A DNA stretch of 64,000 nucleotides from Escallonia rubra (GCA_033065855.1 JAVXUO010003024.1:31878-95877), one strand, 5' to 3'; counted from the first letter of the stretch, positions 48,166-59,294 are shown. A program made the numbers and translations. The notes: generated from the letters alone by a model not told the origin.

Positions 48166-49500
48166 ATTTGCACGTAAAACTTTATACTTTGGCAACGAGT
48201 GCGCAGCTCAACTTATGGTTTCAATTTTGGCTCAACTCACCTTAGTGTTTCGATATTGTGCTTTATTTACCGGTTAACGACCAAAATTAAATTCTCCTTA
48301 ACAGCTTTTAGCTCCTTATGGAAAAAAAATCGAACTTCCTGGTCTAACTTCAACATGGCACTTACATGAAAAGCCTTAACCAATTGGGGGTTGACAAGTG
48401 GAGACCAATTCTAGATCTTGACCATCTTCACCTTCCATGTGCAATTGATCACCACCAAATACATACATATCCATATCCATTTCTACCGCCGCCACCAATG
48501 CCACCAAGAACAAGTCCGCTTTTCTAAAGGCCAGACCAGTCTCATTCACTTCGACCCCGGTACCTCCGAGGTTCGTTTGTACAATTACATGATATATAAT
48601 CTACGAGTTTTTGCCTTTACAATCTAAGTTTTCTAGTTGGCGTTAGAGGCACCGAGCAAATATCCTGCTAAATAAACATACATGCACATATTTTAGTTGA
48701 ATTATGCTACGGTGCAGACATATGCACATAGAAACACTAGAGTATAAGTTGTGTACATTGTTTCGCTGCCTACATATTGGATCGATTGCGATGATGCTGC
48801 AGAGTTAGTGGCGGTGGTTATGGTGGCTTTTTGGTGTGGTAGATCTAGTGGAGCTGGAGGTAATTGAGGGTATCGAAGGGAGAGCGGTGGCCGAGAAAAG
48901 GGAGTGAGTGGCTTTTTCGTGTGTGCAGTGATAATGGTTGCGGTGATAGTGTGCAGTGATGGTGGTTGTTGTGATAGTGCTTGTAATGATGGTTTTGTCC
49001 CAACACAAGCTCAATGGGCTCAAGTGTGACCAGCCGCAGTGCCTATGCAGGTTCGAGTCATGAAAGAATTGGTATGAGATGGGAACTTAGGGAGACTAAC
49101 GATGTGCCAAAGCGTGGCCTTGGGGGTACTAGAATTGTGCCAGTGAGGATGCTGGATCACAAGGAGTGTTCCCACACTTGTTATGTGCTAGGGTGGAGGG
49201 AGATCCCACATCGATTGTAAGACCCCAAATATTATATCATTAATTATCGTATATTTTAGGTTATTTTTGTATTTTAGTAACTTTTGGGGTACTTTTGAAT
49301 AAGTGGTATAACTTTAGGGGTCTTTTAGGTTATTTACCAAGTTTGGAGTAATAAGGATTAGTCGGTTTGTGTTTTATAGGTAAAAAGAGTTTGGGCCTAA
49401 AGAGAGATTGAAGAAAACCTAAGACTTCGCGGATTTCAACTTTCTACCTATAATTGGTAAGTAATCGTAAACCCAATTTGATTACGAAGAGGATTTGAAT
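48166..49500. other. intergenic, no gene recognised; possible truncated gypsy LTR start
   Basis: No protein-like frame stands out. At 49216 'tgtaagaccccaaatatt' resembles the first bases of a chromovirus LTR and is followed by 'taggttatttttgtattttagtaa'. It would be cut off at about 49500, where module A begins. The LTR reading is weak. Confidence 0.3.
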
Positions 49501-49553
49501 CACTTTAAAAAATTTCTTTTAAGTAAAGAAAGATCTTCTAAGGTGGGCAATGT

Positions 49554-49862
49554 ATGTGCAGGTCCTCAACAGCTTCCATTGCCAAAATTAACTCAGCCCA
49601 TATGAACCCTGTAGTACCAATTAGAAGGCACATGGGCTCATCAGTCAGAGATAGAGTCCTATTTGAAATGCAAGAATTTTGTGTTTATCCGAGTCTCAAC
49701 TTTGAGCCTCGTACGAGATCGGATACGGGTAAGGGAGGCAGAATGGCTAACTCTTCATTATGTGACCCATACATCCGATTTAACTATAGAACAATAAACA
49801 TTGTGGTCGTCACATGTTATAAGAATATTAGAGATAAAACAAAGTTTGGATATCATTTTTAG
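49554..49862 (+). CDS. conserved short ORF of unknown function (module A)
   Basis: 102 codons; I do not recognise it. The core 'VLFEMQEFCVYPSLNFEP', 'GKGGRMANSSL' and 'VVVTCYKNIRDKTKFG' is shared with module C (59295-59615) and, with a stop, module B. Conservation is not confined to codon frames, since the surrounding DNA is equally similar. The frame could therefore be incidental, an exon of a longer gene, or a gene fragment. It lies about 460 bp upstream of the SPH start on the same strand. There is no signal peptide or membrane segment; several Cys are present. Confidence 0.25.
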   Translation: MCRSSTASIAKINSAHMNPVVPIRRHMGSSVRDRVLFEMQEFCVYPSLNFEPRTRSDTGKGGRMANSSLCDPYIRFNYRTINIVVVTCYKNIRDKTKFGYHF

Positions 49863-50273
49863 TAAGTCTTTGTCACTGAAATTGTTGACATGAAAAATCA
49901 ACAAGTATATTCATTTTCTCTTCTAGTATTTTGTTTTAAGGACTATCAAGTGGCGCTTTGGCCCATGCTATACCTTCGGTAAGTCGCCAACGGCGCCCCG
50001 CCTCCTCTAAGCCCTGGTGTAGGCAAAAGTTGTTGCAATGTTCTCTCTTTTAGGAGTTCCGGTCAGGTTCAGTTCACAGTTTGACTCATATGGTGCACAT
50101 GCAATTCACTTTAAGATTCACCAAATTAGATTTTAAATAAGATGAAAGTTATGTTAATCTACTAAGATTACAAGCATATAACTATCATACGTAAATAATT
50201 CACGCTAATGAATCGGAGATGTAAGGAACAACAATCACATTATGACCCTATTTATAACAGGACATGACATGTC

Positions 50274-50280
50274 TATATAA
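50274..50280 (+). promoter_or_regulatory. TATA box of SPH gene A
   Basis: TATATAA lies 44 bp upstream of the ATG, within 'gacatgtctatataatg'. The same box is kept in B (54616-54622) and is altered to TTTATAA in C. Confidence 0.6.
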
Positions 50281-50323
50281 TGAAGAAGAAAGGAGCAAGT
50301 TGAGACATTAGCATTTTGCACTA

Positions 50324-50746
50324 ATGTACAATATAAAAGACATCGTTTTTGTGTTGGCCCTTTACCTTGTGTATAGTGTAACATACACCGGTGCATATAG
50401 ATGGACAAATTATGAGGTTCATATAGTCAATGGGATCGCTAACGATTCCACTCAATTGTTTGTTGGTTGCAAATCTTTAGATGATAATCTTGGTACTCAT
50501 TTTCTTCGTGACGGAGATGATCTTCATTGGCATTTTGGTCTGAGTTTCTTCGGGGAGACTCGTTTTTGGTGCTACTTTCAGTGGGGCATAAAAAGGCAAA
50601 ATTTTGACGTCTTTAGAGCACATTGGACTTCACGAATTGATGGAAGTACGTTCTTTTGGCTGGTGAAGCCGGATGGTTTCTATCATTCTAAGTACTTGGC
50701 TTCTTGGCCCGGTGGCGATTGGGAGAAAAAGCATGATTGGTCTTAA
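50324..50746 (+). CDS. S1 self-incompatibility homologue (SPH family), module A
   Basis: 140 residues, close to the usual length of plant self-incompatibility S1-family proteins. Residues 1-24 form a hydrophobic signal peptide ending before YRW, so the product should be secreted. The family's central pattern is clear: 'VHIVNGIANDS', 'VGCKSLDDNLGTHFL' (Cys49), 'GLSFFGETRFWCYFQWG' (Cys83), then 'WLVKPDGFY'. The N-D-S at 40-42 is a possible glycosylation site. Most family members have four cysteines; here the two expected before the WLVKPDGFY motif are absent. It is an intronless frame with a TATA box 44 bp before the chosen ATG. In poppy one family member is the stigma S-determinant; roles elsewhere are mostly unknown. 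Differences from copy B are mainly amino-acid changing. Confidence 0.85.
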   Translation: MYNIKDIVFVLALYLVYSVTYTGAYRWTNYEVHIVNGIANDSTQLFVGCKSLDDNLGTHFLRDGDDLHWHFGLSFFGETRFWCYFQWGIKRQNFDVFRAHWTSRIDGSTFFWLVKPDGFYHSKYLASWPGGDWEKKHDWS

Positions 50747-51168
50747 TATGATGAGTAATGTAGCATCTCCAAATAATGATTAAAAAAAATAGCCTTTGTT
50801 TTTACCTTATGTAGCCCAGTACTTTTGTCAAGGACTGGGCAGTCAAATTAATGGTATCCTTTATTGGGACTATATTGATGAGATATATGTGTGCATGGTA
50901 ATCGCATGATTATTGGTAGTATACACTTTAGGGACAAGAAGGATGAACAAATAAAATCACAAGTTAAAATATGACTAGCCATCTCGATATGACAGATTTA
51001 GAAGAAGCCAAGTACGTTTTAAATTTGTGCTTTCAAATTCTATCGGATCACCCAAAAAGAATGTAAATGTTATTCCAAGCTACTTATAGACAATATCCTA
51101 GTTCAGTATGCTTAGCATAATCCAAAAAGGGATTACCCCTTTGTAACCATTAAGTTTCTCTTTCAGGT

Positions 51169-51292
51169 AATGAATGCCCTTCGATAGTTGTAGAGAAAGT
51201 GTATATGATGACAGCTTCTTATGCTTCCATTGTAGGAAGTCTAATGTATCTTATGCCATATACTAGATCAGAATTCTGTTTTGTGTTGGAAA
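51169..51292 (+). pseudogene. copia pol scrap in module A
   Basis: The frame 'NECPSIVVEKVYMM' and 'SYASIVGSLMYLMPYTRSEF' matches the copia region between RT and RNase H (C.P, then YAS.VGSLMY.M..TR.D). It is only about 40 codons, and is repeated in modules B (55515-55640) and C (60896-61000). It was part of the unit before it was multiplied. Confidence 0.7.
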
Positions 51293-51330
51293 ACAAAGCA
51301 GAATGTAGAGACTGCTTGACTCTAACGCTT

Positions 51331-52548
51331 GGAGAAAATGTTTGGTGGTTGTCTAACACCACCTCATCAACTTATGTAGCGTTAGACTATCATTAATATT
51401 ATGACAAATCACAACATCAGTTGAGATATAAGGCAACTGTCTAGTTGGATAAAAACCTTTATCCATAGTCAGCTAAAAGTTTGAAATCCAAATTTTTTGT
51501 GAAAATTTTGAAATGCCCGCCCAGAATAAATTTTTTCTATTATAACGCACATTACATTCATTTCTCTATCCTCTCTCTCTCTCTCTCCCCTGCTTTCTTC
51601 TCTTTTCTTGTTGATTTAATCCGGCAACCAACAGGACACCATTTTTGATGAAATTCGCATCATGACAGCAACACCCACTAAAAACCGCGCTCGCAACCCA
51701 CCACGATGGATGTTAACTCTAAATCAAAGTTGCAAGGATTCATCGCAGAGAGGACTGATTGAGAGCGGGTTTCTTGAGTTTGCTATAAAAAAATTATAAG
51801 AATCTCTACGAAGGAAATTTATCGCAGGAAAGTAAGAAAAATGTGGCATGTAAACTAATGCCTAAGAGGTGTTTGATGAAATGCCCAACTGAATCTGTCA
51901 ATGGAGCAAATTTTTGGTGGTTTCTGGCAGGCTGGTAACAAAGGTATACTAAGGTTGGTACTCACATACTGAATTGTGACATGCCACCCCTTTCAACATG
52001 ATTTAATCCTTCCAGAGTTTGGACTGATCCAACAAACTGATCCAACAAAAAATCAGGGACACTTTCTCCAATTGGCCAGACTAAGATCGACTGTACACTA
52101 AAACCTTTGTAGATTGTAATGCTACCGATTCTTTCAAAAACTTCTTTTGAAATGTTGGATGTTGATACCCATGACTTCATGATTCGTTCTTCCCTTGTCA
52201 TAAACTAGAAACTTGGATCCTCTTTGCAAAGGGTAAAACTCCAGTGATGGTGGACATGGTGTCACGAGAGACGGCGACAGTGGCGGCTAGAAAGTCAAGA
52301 GAAAGAGGAAGAAGCTATATCATGGAATAAGTGATGTCAGTGAGAATTGGTAATTAATGATGGTGCAAAATATGAGGCGGACTGTTAAAAATTTGCAAAA
52401 TTTTTGAATTTGAAGCTTTCATTATCTATAGTGAACTATGTTATGGTTTAACATTTGACAATACTGTTTAGTTGGCAAAATATAAGTGGTAGACTAACAC
52501 CACCTAAGATGATGACATGGTGTTAGACAACCACTTAATATTTTCTCC
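51331..52548. mobile_element. 1.2 kb inverted-repeat DNA element (MULE- or hAT-like)
   Basis: Terminal inverted repeats of about 60 bp (starting GGAGAAAAT on each side and sharing 'GTGGTTGTCTAACACCA') bound 1218 bp. The flanks TAACGCTT (51323-51330) and TAATGCTT (52549-52556) form an 8-bp duplication with one difference. Module B has a single TAATTCTT at the same place, that is, an empty site. Module C retains only the right terminus (about 61000-61070). No transposase frame is present. The long repeats with GG ends suggest Mutator-like, the 8-bp duplication suggests hAT; I cannot decide. Confidence 0.75.
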
Positions 52549-53125
52549 TAATGCTTGGCACTCTTTTCCTAAAGACAGTATTTGGCTCCTTAAGTTAAAC
52601 AAGGTAACAATAAATCTGCCTTCCTGATGATTATTACACATTTATAACCAAACAGATCTTTTTTTGGAGAAAGGAAGTATGAAAACTGAAGTAAGAAACC
52701 TGTTTGCCATTGGACTCTATATCTAGTGCACCAATGGGTACCACGAATATGTGCAAACAATTGTGACAGTGAAATGACTATGTAAGTGTCATTTGATAGT
52801 CATAAAGCTTGAGATACACCGTAAGATTGTGCTATTCAGATGTAGATAGAAATTAAACCTTCTGTTAAAATAGTCACATCCTTTCACTCCATATCAATCT
52901 GAATTTGTTGCAAAATAAAAGAATGGGCTTGGGCCAATGTTACAAAAAGCACGCCTAGGTACAAGGCTCACCACTTGCACCTCACCTAGGCCTAGGTGCA
53001 GGGCGTTCAATAAGGCGTGCGCCGGGTGCGCCCAAATACAAAGGCGCAAGGCGCGTAGCGGCGGTGGAGGCGCACATCTTGGCGCATGAAATGTGGCCAT
53101 TGGATGTGTCGTTGTGTCTGTGGGC

Positions 53126-53435
53126 TGCTAGTGGTTGCGCTATGGGGACTCCTCAGCTTTTTTTTTTTTGGTTCCTTTGAGAGGAAGTACGTAATAGGTG
53201 GTGAGGGGGCCGTGAGCTAGTGATATGGTGGCGCGAGATATTAGGTGTGGTGGTTTGTTGCAGACGGTTATGGTGTTCTTTGGGTGGGTAGGTAGGGGCG
53301 GGGGGTGGTTGAGAGAAAATGAGATGATGTGGCTCCCTGGTGGACTTAGAGTAAAAAGTTACATTTCTGCTTGTAAGGTGCTAATAGCTGTTATAGAAAA
53401 ATTGATTTTGGCTGTCAATTGTTGAACATAGTGCA
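53126..53435. other. spacer between modules A and B
   Basis: G-rich non-coding DNA with no partner in the other modules. The open frame at 53225-53425 has no recognisable features. Confidence 0.4.
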
Positions 53436-53551
53436 AAATCAGAATAGTAAGGTAAATTGAGCCATTATTGAAACCGTAAGGTGAAATGCGCACCCAACCT
53501 CAAAGTTTTAGCTTTTATACGCAGATGATCTAAAAAGAATATGTATTGTTC

Positions 53552-53558
<7 letters not shown>

Positions 53559-53611
<53 letters not shown>
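53559..53611. repeat. (AT)n microsatellite
   Basis: About 26 AT units. In module C the equivalent position (about 58981-58999) has only a few, so this array expanded after the duplication or shrank in C. Confidence 0.95.
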
Positions 53612-53613
<2 letters not shown>

Positions 53614-53973
53614 ACATAGGTAATTTGGTAAGTTAATCGGCCACTCTAAAACCAGAGCAACTAAGAACCAGCGTGCACAGAAGTCATATACGTCTTAATC
53701 AAGCAACTAGGCGTAGGTTGACTTGTAACGTTGAATCCGCTAATTGGCTGAAGTATCATTAGTGTTCTATGTATGCTATTTGTTATCATAATTAAAAAAA
53801 CTACTCCAACCTAGACAAATTCCTTAAATCGTTAAGAAGAAAGTGGCTGAAAGATTTTATAAGGTGGGCAATGGTCCTCACCAGCTTCCATTGCCACAAT
53901 TATTTTGGCCCATATGAACCTCGATCCAATTTGAAGTAAACTTGCAGGCACATGGGCTGATCAGTCCCAGTTT

Positions 53974-54159
53974 AGAGTCCTATTTGAAATGCAAGAATTT
54001 TGTGTCTATCCGAGTCTCAACTTTGAGCCTCATAGGGGACCGGATATGGGTAAGGGAGGGAGAATGGCTAACTCTTCATTATCTGGCCCATACATCCGAT
54101 TTAACCACAGAGAAATAAACATTATGGTCGTCACTTGTTATAAGAACATTAGAGATTAA
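53974..54159 (+). pseudogene. conserved short ORF, broken copy (module B)
   Basis: It retains 'VLFEMQEFCVYPSLNFEP' and 'GKGGRMANSSL' but ends early at a TAA (54157) in place of the lysine codon found in A and C. Upstream, a 1-bp length change relative to C removes the N-terminal frame. Confidence 0.4.
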
Positions 54160-54615
54160 ACAAAGTTTGGACATCATTTTTAGTAAGTCTTCGTCACTGA
54201 AGTTGTTGACATGAAAAATCAACAAGTACACTCATTTTCTCTACTAGTATTTTGTTTTAAGGACTATCAAGTGGAACTTTGGCCCATGCTACACCTTTGG
54301 TAAGTCGCCAACGGCACCCCACCTCCTCTAAGACCTGGTGTAGGCAAAAGTTGTTGCAATATTCTCTCTTTTAGGAGTTCCGGTCAGGTTGAGTTCACAG
54401 TTTGACTCATACAGTACACATGCAATTCACTTTAAGATTCGCCAAATTACTTTAAGATTCGCCAAATTAGATTTTTAATAACGATGAATGTTATGTTGAT
54501 CTAGAAAGATTACAAGCATATAACTATCAATTGTAACTAATGCACATTAATGCATTGGAGATGTAGGGAACAATAATCTCATTATGACCCTATATATAAT
54601 AGGGCATGACATGTC

Positions 54616-54622
54616 TATATAA
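54616..54622 (+). promoter_or_regulatory. TATA box of SPH gene B
   Basis: TATATAA lies about 40 bp upstream of the ATG at 54662, in the same context as in module A. Confidence 0.6.
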
Positions 54623-54661
54623 TGAAGAAGAAATGAGCAAGTTCATTAGCATTTTGCACTA

Positions 54662-55087
54662 ATGTACAATACAAAAGACATCTTCTTTGTGTTGGCCCTT
54701 TACCTTGTGCATAGTGTAACATACACCGGTGCATATAGATTGACAACAGATTATGAGGTTCATATAGTCAATGGGATCGCTAATGATTCCACTCAGGTGT
54801 TTGTTGGTTGCAAATCTTTAGATGATAATCTTGGTACTCATTTTCTTCATGATGGAGATGATTTTCATTGGTCTTTTGGTTTGAGTTTCATCGGGGAGAC
54901 TCGTTTTTGGTGCTACTTTCAGTGGGGCATTAAAAGGAAAAATTTTGACGTCTTTAGAGGACGGTGGTTTTCACGAATTGATGGAAGTAAGTTCTTTTGG
55001 ATGGTGAAGCCGGACGGTTTCTATCATTCTAAGTACTTGGCTCCTTGGCCTAATGGCGATTGGGAGAAAAAGCAGGATTGGTCTTAA
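54662..55087 (+). CDS. S1 self-incompatibility homologue (SPH family), module B
   Basis: 141 residues, intact, with one extra residue after the signal peptide ('LTTDYEV' against 'WTNYEV' in A). A hydrophobic signal peptide spans residues 1-24. It has the same two cysteines ('VGCKSLDD' and 'RFWCYFQWG') and the same lack of the C-terminal pair. Against copy A I count about 19 amino-acid changes and about 6 silent changes, clustered in 63-76, 99-113 and 127-137. This ratio is near neutral expectation or somewhat above, unlike a strongly constrained housekeeping gene. Promoter and 3' flank are conserved with A, including a TATA box, so it may be expressed. Function unknown; a secreted ligand-like role is an inference from the family. 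Confidence 0.85.
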   Translation: MYNTKDIFFVLALYLVHSVTYTGAYRLTTDYEVHIVNGIANDSTQVFVGCKSLDDNLGTHFLHDGDDFHWSFGLSFIGETRFWCYFQWGIKRKNFDVFRGRWFSRIDGSKFFWMVKPDGFYHSKYLAPWPNGDWEKKQDWS

Positions 55088-55514
55088 TATGATGAGTAAT
55101 GTAGCATCTTCTCGAAATAATGATGCAAAAAAATAGCCTTTATTTTACCTTATATAGCCCTCTACCTTTGTCAAGGACTAGGTAGCCAAATTAATGGTAT
55201 CCTATATTGGGACTACATTGATGAGATATATGTGTGCATTGTAATCGCATGATGATTGATATTATACACTTAAGGGACAAGAAGTATGTACAAATGTAAT
55301 CATAAGTTAAATTATGACTATCCATCTCGATATGATAGATTTAGGACAAGCCAAGTACGTTTTAAATTTGTGCATTCAAATTTTATAGGATCACCCAAAA
55401 AGAATGTAAATGATATTCCAAGCTACTTGTAATAGAGAATATTCTAATTCACTATGCTTAGCATAATCCAAAAAGGGATTACCCCTTTGTAACCATTAAG
55501 TTTCTCTTTCAGGC

Positions 55515-55640
55515 AATGAATGCCCTTCGATAGTTGTAGAGAAAGCGTTCACGATGACAACTTCTTATGCTTACGTTATGGGAAGTCTAATGTATCTTAT
55601 GCTATATAGTATATCAGAATTCTATTTTGTGTTGGAAAAA
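55515..55640 (+). pseudogene. copia pol scrap in module B
   Basis: 'NECPSIVVEKAFTM' and 'GSLMYLMLYSISEF' correspond to the scrap in module A, more diverged (TRSEF became SISEF). It is followed directly by the empty site TAATTCTT of the 1.2 kb element. Confidence 0.6.
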
Positions 55641-56078
55641 AAGCAGTATGTGGAGACTGCTTGACTCTAATTCTTGGCATTCTCTTTTCCTAAATACAAT
55701 TTTTGGCTCTTTAAGTTAAACAAGGTAACAACAAATTTGCCTTCCAAGATTAAATAGGCAAAACATGATGTTTATTGCAGATTTATCACCAAACAGAGAT
55801 TTTTTGAGAGAAAGGAAAAAGTGTGAAAACTAAAGCAAGAAACTTGTTTGCCATTGGACTCTATATCTAGTGCAACAATAGGTACCACGAACCGGTGCAA
55901 ATAGTTGTGACAGTGATTTGATTGTGTAAGTGTCATTTAATAGTCATAAAGCTTGAGATATACCGTAAAAATGTGCTATTCAGATGTAAACAAAACTTAA
56001 AGCTTCTATTAAAATAGTCCCATCCTTTCCACTCCATATTAATCTGAATTTGTTACAAATTAAAAGGATGGGCTAGGG

Positions 56079-56215
56079 CCAGTGTTATAAAAAGCGATCC
56101 TAGGTGCAAGGCTCACCACTTGCACCTCACATAGGCCTAGGCGCAGCGTGTTCAATAAAGAGTGCGCCTGGCGCACCCAGACGCAAAGGCGCAAGGCGAG
56201 TAGCAACGGTGGAGG
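56079..56215. repeat. 'cagtgtt.taaaaagcg...gcctaggcgc' repeat (module B)
   Basis: Starts 'cagtgttataaaaagcg' and continues with 'gcctaggcgcagcg', 'gtgcgcctggcgcacccagacgcaaaggcgcaaggcg'-type phrases (shortened here). Copies in A (about 52937-53085) and C (about 61440-61585). Such segments are common dispersed plant repeats; the start resembles a hAT terminus, but no matching right end was found. Confidence 0.4.
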
Positions 56216-56314
56216 CTGAAATGTGGTAATTGGATATGCCGTTGTATTTTAACGTGGGCCGTCCAGTTTTTCTCTCAGATTTTTTACCATGTCAAGAAAT
56301 GTTTCAAAGACTAA

Positions 56315-56765
56315 GGCCCCGTTTGACAGAGCTTTTTTTTCCAGTTTTGAAAACTAGAAACAATAAACGCGTTTGATAACCATTTTTTTTTCTTCAGTTT
56401 AAAAAATCAGTTTTTAAATTAAGGCTGTTTTTAAAAACTCCAAAAATGAGTTTCGATTTTCAGTTTTGGTTTTTTTCTTTTGAGACCACCACCCTCCCAC
56501 TGTTGGCAGCCACCGCCCATCGCCGGCAGCCACCTCCGACGACAACCGCCGGCCGGCAGCCACCAGCCATCGTCGGCCACCACCATCGTCAGCCACCAGC
56601 CATCATCGGCCACCACCACCGCCACCACAAACCACCACAAAAAAAAAACTGGATTATCAAACATCCACTTATTTTTGCAAAAATAAATAAATTTAAACAA
56701 CCCTTTAATCTTTAGTTTTTTTTTTTTTTTAAAACTGAAAACATAAAAAAAAGTTAACTACATAC
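56315..56765. mobile_element. Harbinger-like MITE (module B copy, 451 bp)
   Basis: Begins GGCCCCGTTTGACA after TAA (56312-56314) and ends before TAA (56766-56768). The core is a short 'cagccaccgcc' GC-rich stretch flanked by A/T tracts with 'aactg/cagtt' inversions. It has the same position and length as in module C, so this copy was duplicated with the module and is not an independent insertion. Confidence 0.7.
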
Positions 56766-56799
56766 TAAAATAGTAAAACCTAACAAAACCCCCAAATCT

Positions 56800-57870
56800 G
56801 TTTCACGAGTCAGGACCACGGCCACAACTGTCACTGTCTCACGCCCGGTCACCCATCGCCACTGTTACGTCGCTTGCTCAGATTGCCGCCATCGCCTCTC
56901 CGGTCACCGCCGGCCGCCTGTTGCTCTGGTAGTTGCCTCTGTTCTAGCCGCCGCCAAAGCCGCTGCAGCTCCTCTGTGTCGTGCTGCTCGACTACTCCAA
57001 CTGAAGCAGCTGCTCGCCTGCTCCAATACACCATCGATTTGTCTCTCTCTCTCTCTCTGTTCTAATTTTTCTTATCTACTATGCTGCTTAAGATTGCATT
57101 GTTTACCCTGCCTGTTTTTCCATGCTTATCTTTCTCTCTCTGTTCCAGAAGTTCTCCTGGGTAATCGTCATAATCTCCAATCTTGAACTTTTGTGTGTGT
57201 ATCAGTAAATGTTGCTGCTAAGTATGTTTGGCTGATTATTTTTCTTCTTCATTATTGTTTAGTAAGTCGTGGGAACAAACCATATTAAGGTGTCAGACGT
57301 ATTCGTGGCCTTATTGGGTTGGGTTGAAGCATTTTGGCAGTGGTGTAAATCTTGGCCCCAGATGAAAAGGTCTATAAGATGATTATACCTTGTCTCTTCC
57401 AATGAACATAGAAAATGTTCAAGTGAGTTCATCTAGATGGATTTTAGTCTTTCTGTAGTATTAGAGATTTTTGGTTGTAGTGCCTAGAAGCTTTTGGGTC
57501 TAACAAAACTGCTCTTACAGTATGGGAAAACGGTAAATAATGTATGTTGTGTATATCTCTGACCACTCCCTTTTTAAGTGATTGGAATAAATTTGTGTTA
57601 TCTCATTCTTCTGCTTCAAATACAAGGGGACAAGTGTATCAAAGGGTTCCAATATGTGCTTGTGTATGGTCATTTGTTCTTTCTACATTCCTATATTTGA
57701 GTCCAAAGCAGATATGGTGTTTAAGCTGGGATCCAGTGCCTTTCTTCCTGAATTCTGATTTTGTAGCCTAGGATGTTCAACATGGTTGAAAACTTATATT
57801 TGAGTTTACTTTCTGGACATGCATTTTTAGTAGTCCAAATAGTAACATAAGATAGGTGTTGGTAGGTCTT
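56800..57870 (+). other. leader-like CT/GC-rich segment and 3' flank of module B
   Basis: A C/G-rich stretch (56810-57010) reads 'MLRLPPSPLRS' like low-complexity peptide. It then becomes a (CT)n run (57041-57058), then AT-rich DNA with 'gttctcctgggtaatcgtcat'. It resembles a 5' untranslated leader plus intron, and is conserved with 62200-63236. No exon of a known gene could be identified. Confidence 0.35.
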
Positions 57871-58860
57871 TAAGCCATTCCACCTCCTTAATTGCCATGG
57901 CCATAGCAATAAATTCAGACTCCATCGCAGAATGTGAAACCAAAGCTTGCTTCTTGGACCCCCCCAAAAATAGCACCTCCATCCATGGTAAAAATCAAAC
58001 CACTTGTGGACTTTGTTTCACATGATTCTATGGTCCAGTTTGCATCCGTGTACCGTTCAAATAGGGTGAGGAATTCCTTGTCAGTTAATGCAAATTCCTT
58101 TGTGCCATCAAGGTACTTAAGCATACTAAACACCGCATCTCAATGGACTTGCCCATGTTAAGTAAACCTACTCAAAGCACCAACCGCGAAGGCTATGTTT
58201 GGTAGCGTACACTACATGACATACATCAAAGTACCAACGACACTAGAGTACTCTAGTTGTGAAACAGATGTTCCATTATTTGCCCTTACCTTGATAGAAG
58301 GATCATATGGGGTAGTAACTAGGGCACAATCCTCATGATTAAATTTGTCTAATACTTTCTCAATATAATGAGACTGTGATAAAGAAATAGACTTCAGTAT
58401 CTAATGATTTTCATGCCCACAATAGCTTAGGCTTCCCTCATATTTTTCATATCAAAACATGAAGATAAAAATGACTTGGTTTCCATTACAATATCCAAGG
58501 ATTAACATATCATCAAAATACGAACATATTGTAACACCACATCCATTATCGACCTTTAGAATAAACGCACTTATAACATTCATTTACACTAAATCCATAA
58601 GATATAACGACTTTGTCAAACTGTTCGTGCCATTCCTTAAGAGATTGTTTTAGGCCATATAAAGATATGATAAGTATACAAACCTTTGTTTCTTGGTCCC
58701 TTAGTACAAAACCTTCTGGGTGTTTCACGTACACCTCTTCCTCTAAAGTACCATTTAGAAAGACAATCTTGACTTCAATTTGATGCATAACTAGTTTGCT
58801 AATAAATAATATAGCAAACAATAATCTTATAGTGCTAATTCTAGCTACCGGGGCATATGT
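57870..58860 (-). pseudogene. Ty1/copia pol relic (RT to RNase H), between modules B and C
   Basis: On the minus strand, RT is recognised from 'HQIEVKIVFLNGTLEEEVYVKHPEGF' (two pieces, 58790-58710) and 'SLYGLKQSLKEWHEQFDKV' (58660-58600). Then come 'SSVVGTLMYVM' (about 58250) and RNase H with 'LKYLDGTKEFAL', 'RYTDANW', 'TKSTSGLIFTMDGGAI' (58120-57960). Stops and frameshifts, including loss of the YVDD box context, make it inactive. No LTR was recognised. Homology of modules B and C breaks at its edges. Confidence 0.8.
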
Positions 58861-59294
58861 ATCAAAATAGTAAGGTAAATTGAGTGATTATTGAAACCGT
58901 AAGGTGAAATGCGCACCCAACCACGAAGTTTAAGGTTTTATGCGCAAATGATTTAAATAGAATTTGTAATGTTCTTTTTTAATATATATGCCATATATAA
59001 GACATAGATTGCTAAGTGAATCGGCCACTCTAAAACCAGAACAACTAAGGCCCAGCGTGCGTATAAGTCATATACGTCTTAATCAAGCAAGTAGGCGCAC
59101 GTTGACTTGTAACGTTTAATCCACTAATCGACCGAATTATCTTTGGTGTTCTATGTATGTTATATGTTATCATGATTAAAAGAGCTTCTTCAACCTAGAC
59201 AAATTTCTCAAATCATTAAGAAGAAAGTGATTGAAACCTTATTGTGGACCAAGTTTTCTTCTTTTAAGTAAAGAAAGATTTTATAAGGTGCGCA

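Larger units (their letters stand above)
49510..53125. repeat. module A of a triplicated SPH-containing unit
   Basis: Co-linear with B (53850-56230) and C (59270-61630): conserved short frame, promoter, SPH gene, copia scrap, and a 'gcctaggcgc' type segment. Similarity by eye is roughly nine bases in ten. A alone still has a full 1.2 kb inverted-repeat insertion (51331-52548). Homology to the other modules stops near 53125, before the Harbinger MITE found in B and C. Confidence 0.85.
53436..57868. repeat. module B of the triplicated unit
   Basis: Homologous from 'aatagtaaggtaaattgag' (53436) to 'taacataagatagg.g.tggtagg' (57868) with module C 58867-63236; about 4.4 kb each. It contains a broken short ORF, an intact SPH gene, a copia scrap without the inverted-repeat element, a Harbinger MITE and a GC-rich leader-like stretch. 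An expanded (AT)n lies near its left end. Confidence 0.85.

Noticed and set aside
50324..55087. Calling the SPH genes functional self-incompatibility determinants
   Set aside because: Family membership alone does not show this; most SPH genes are not S-locus genes, and there is no linked pollen determinant in view.
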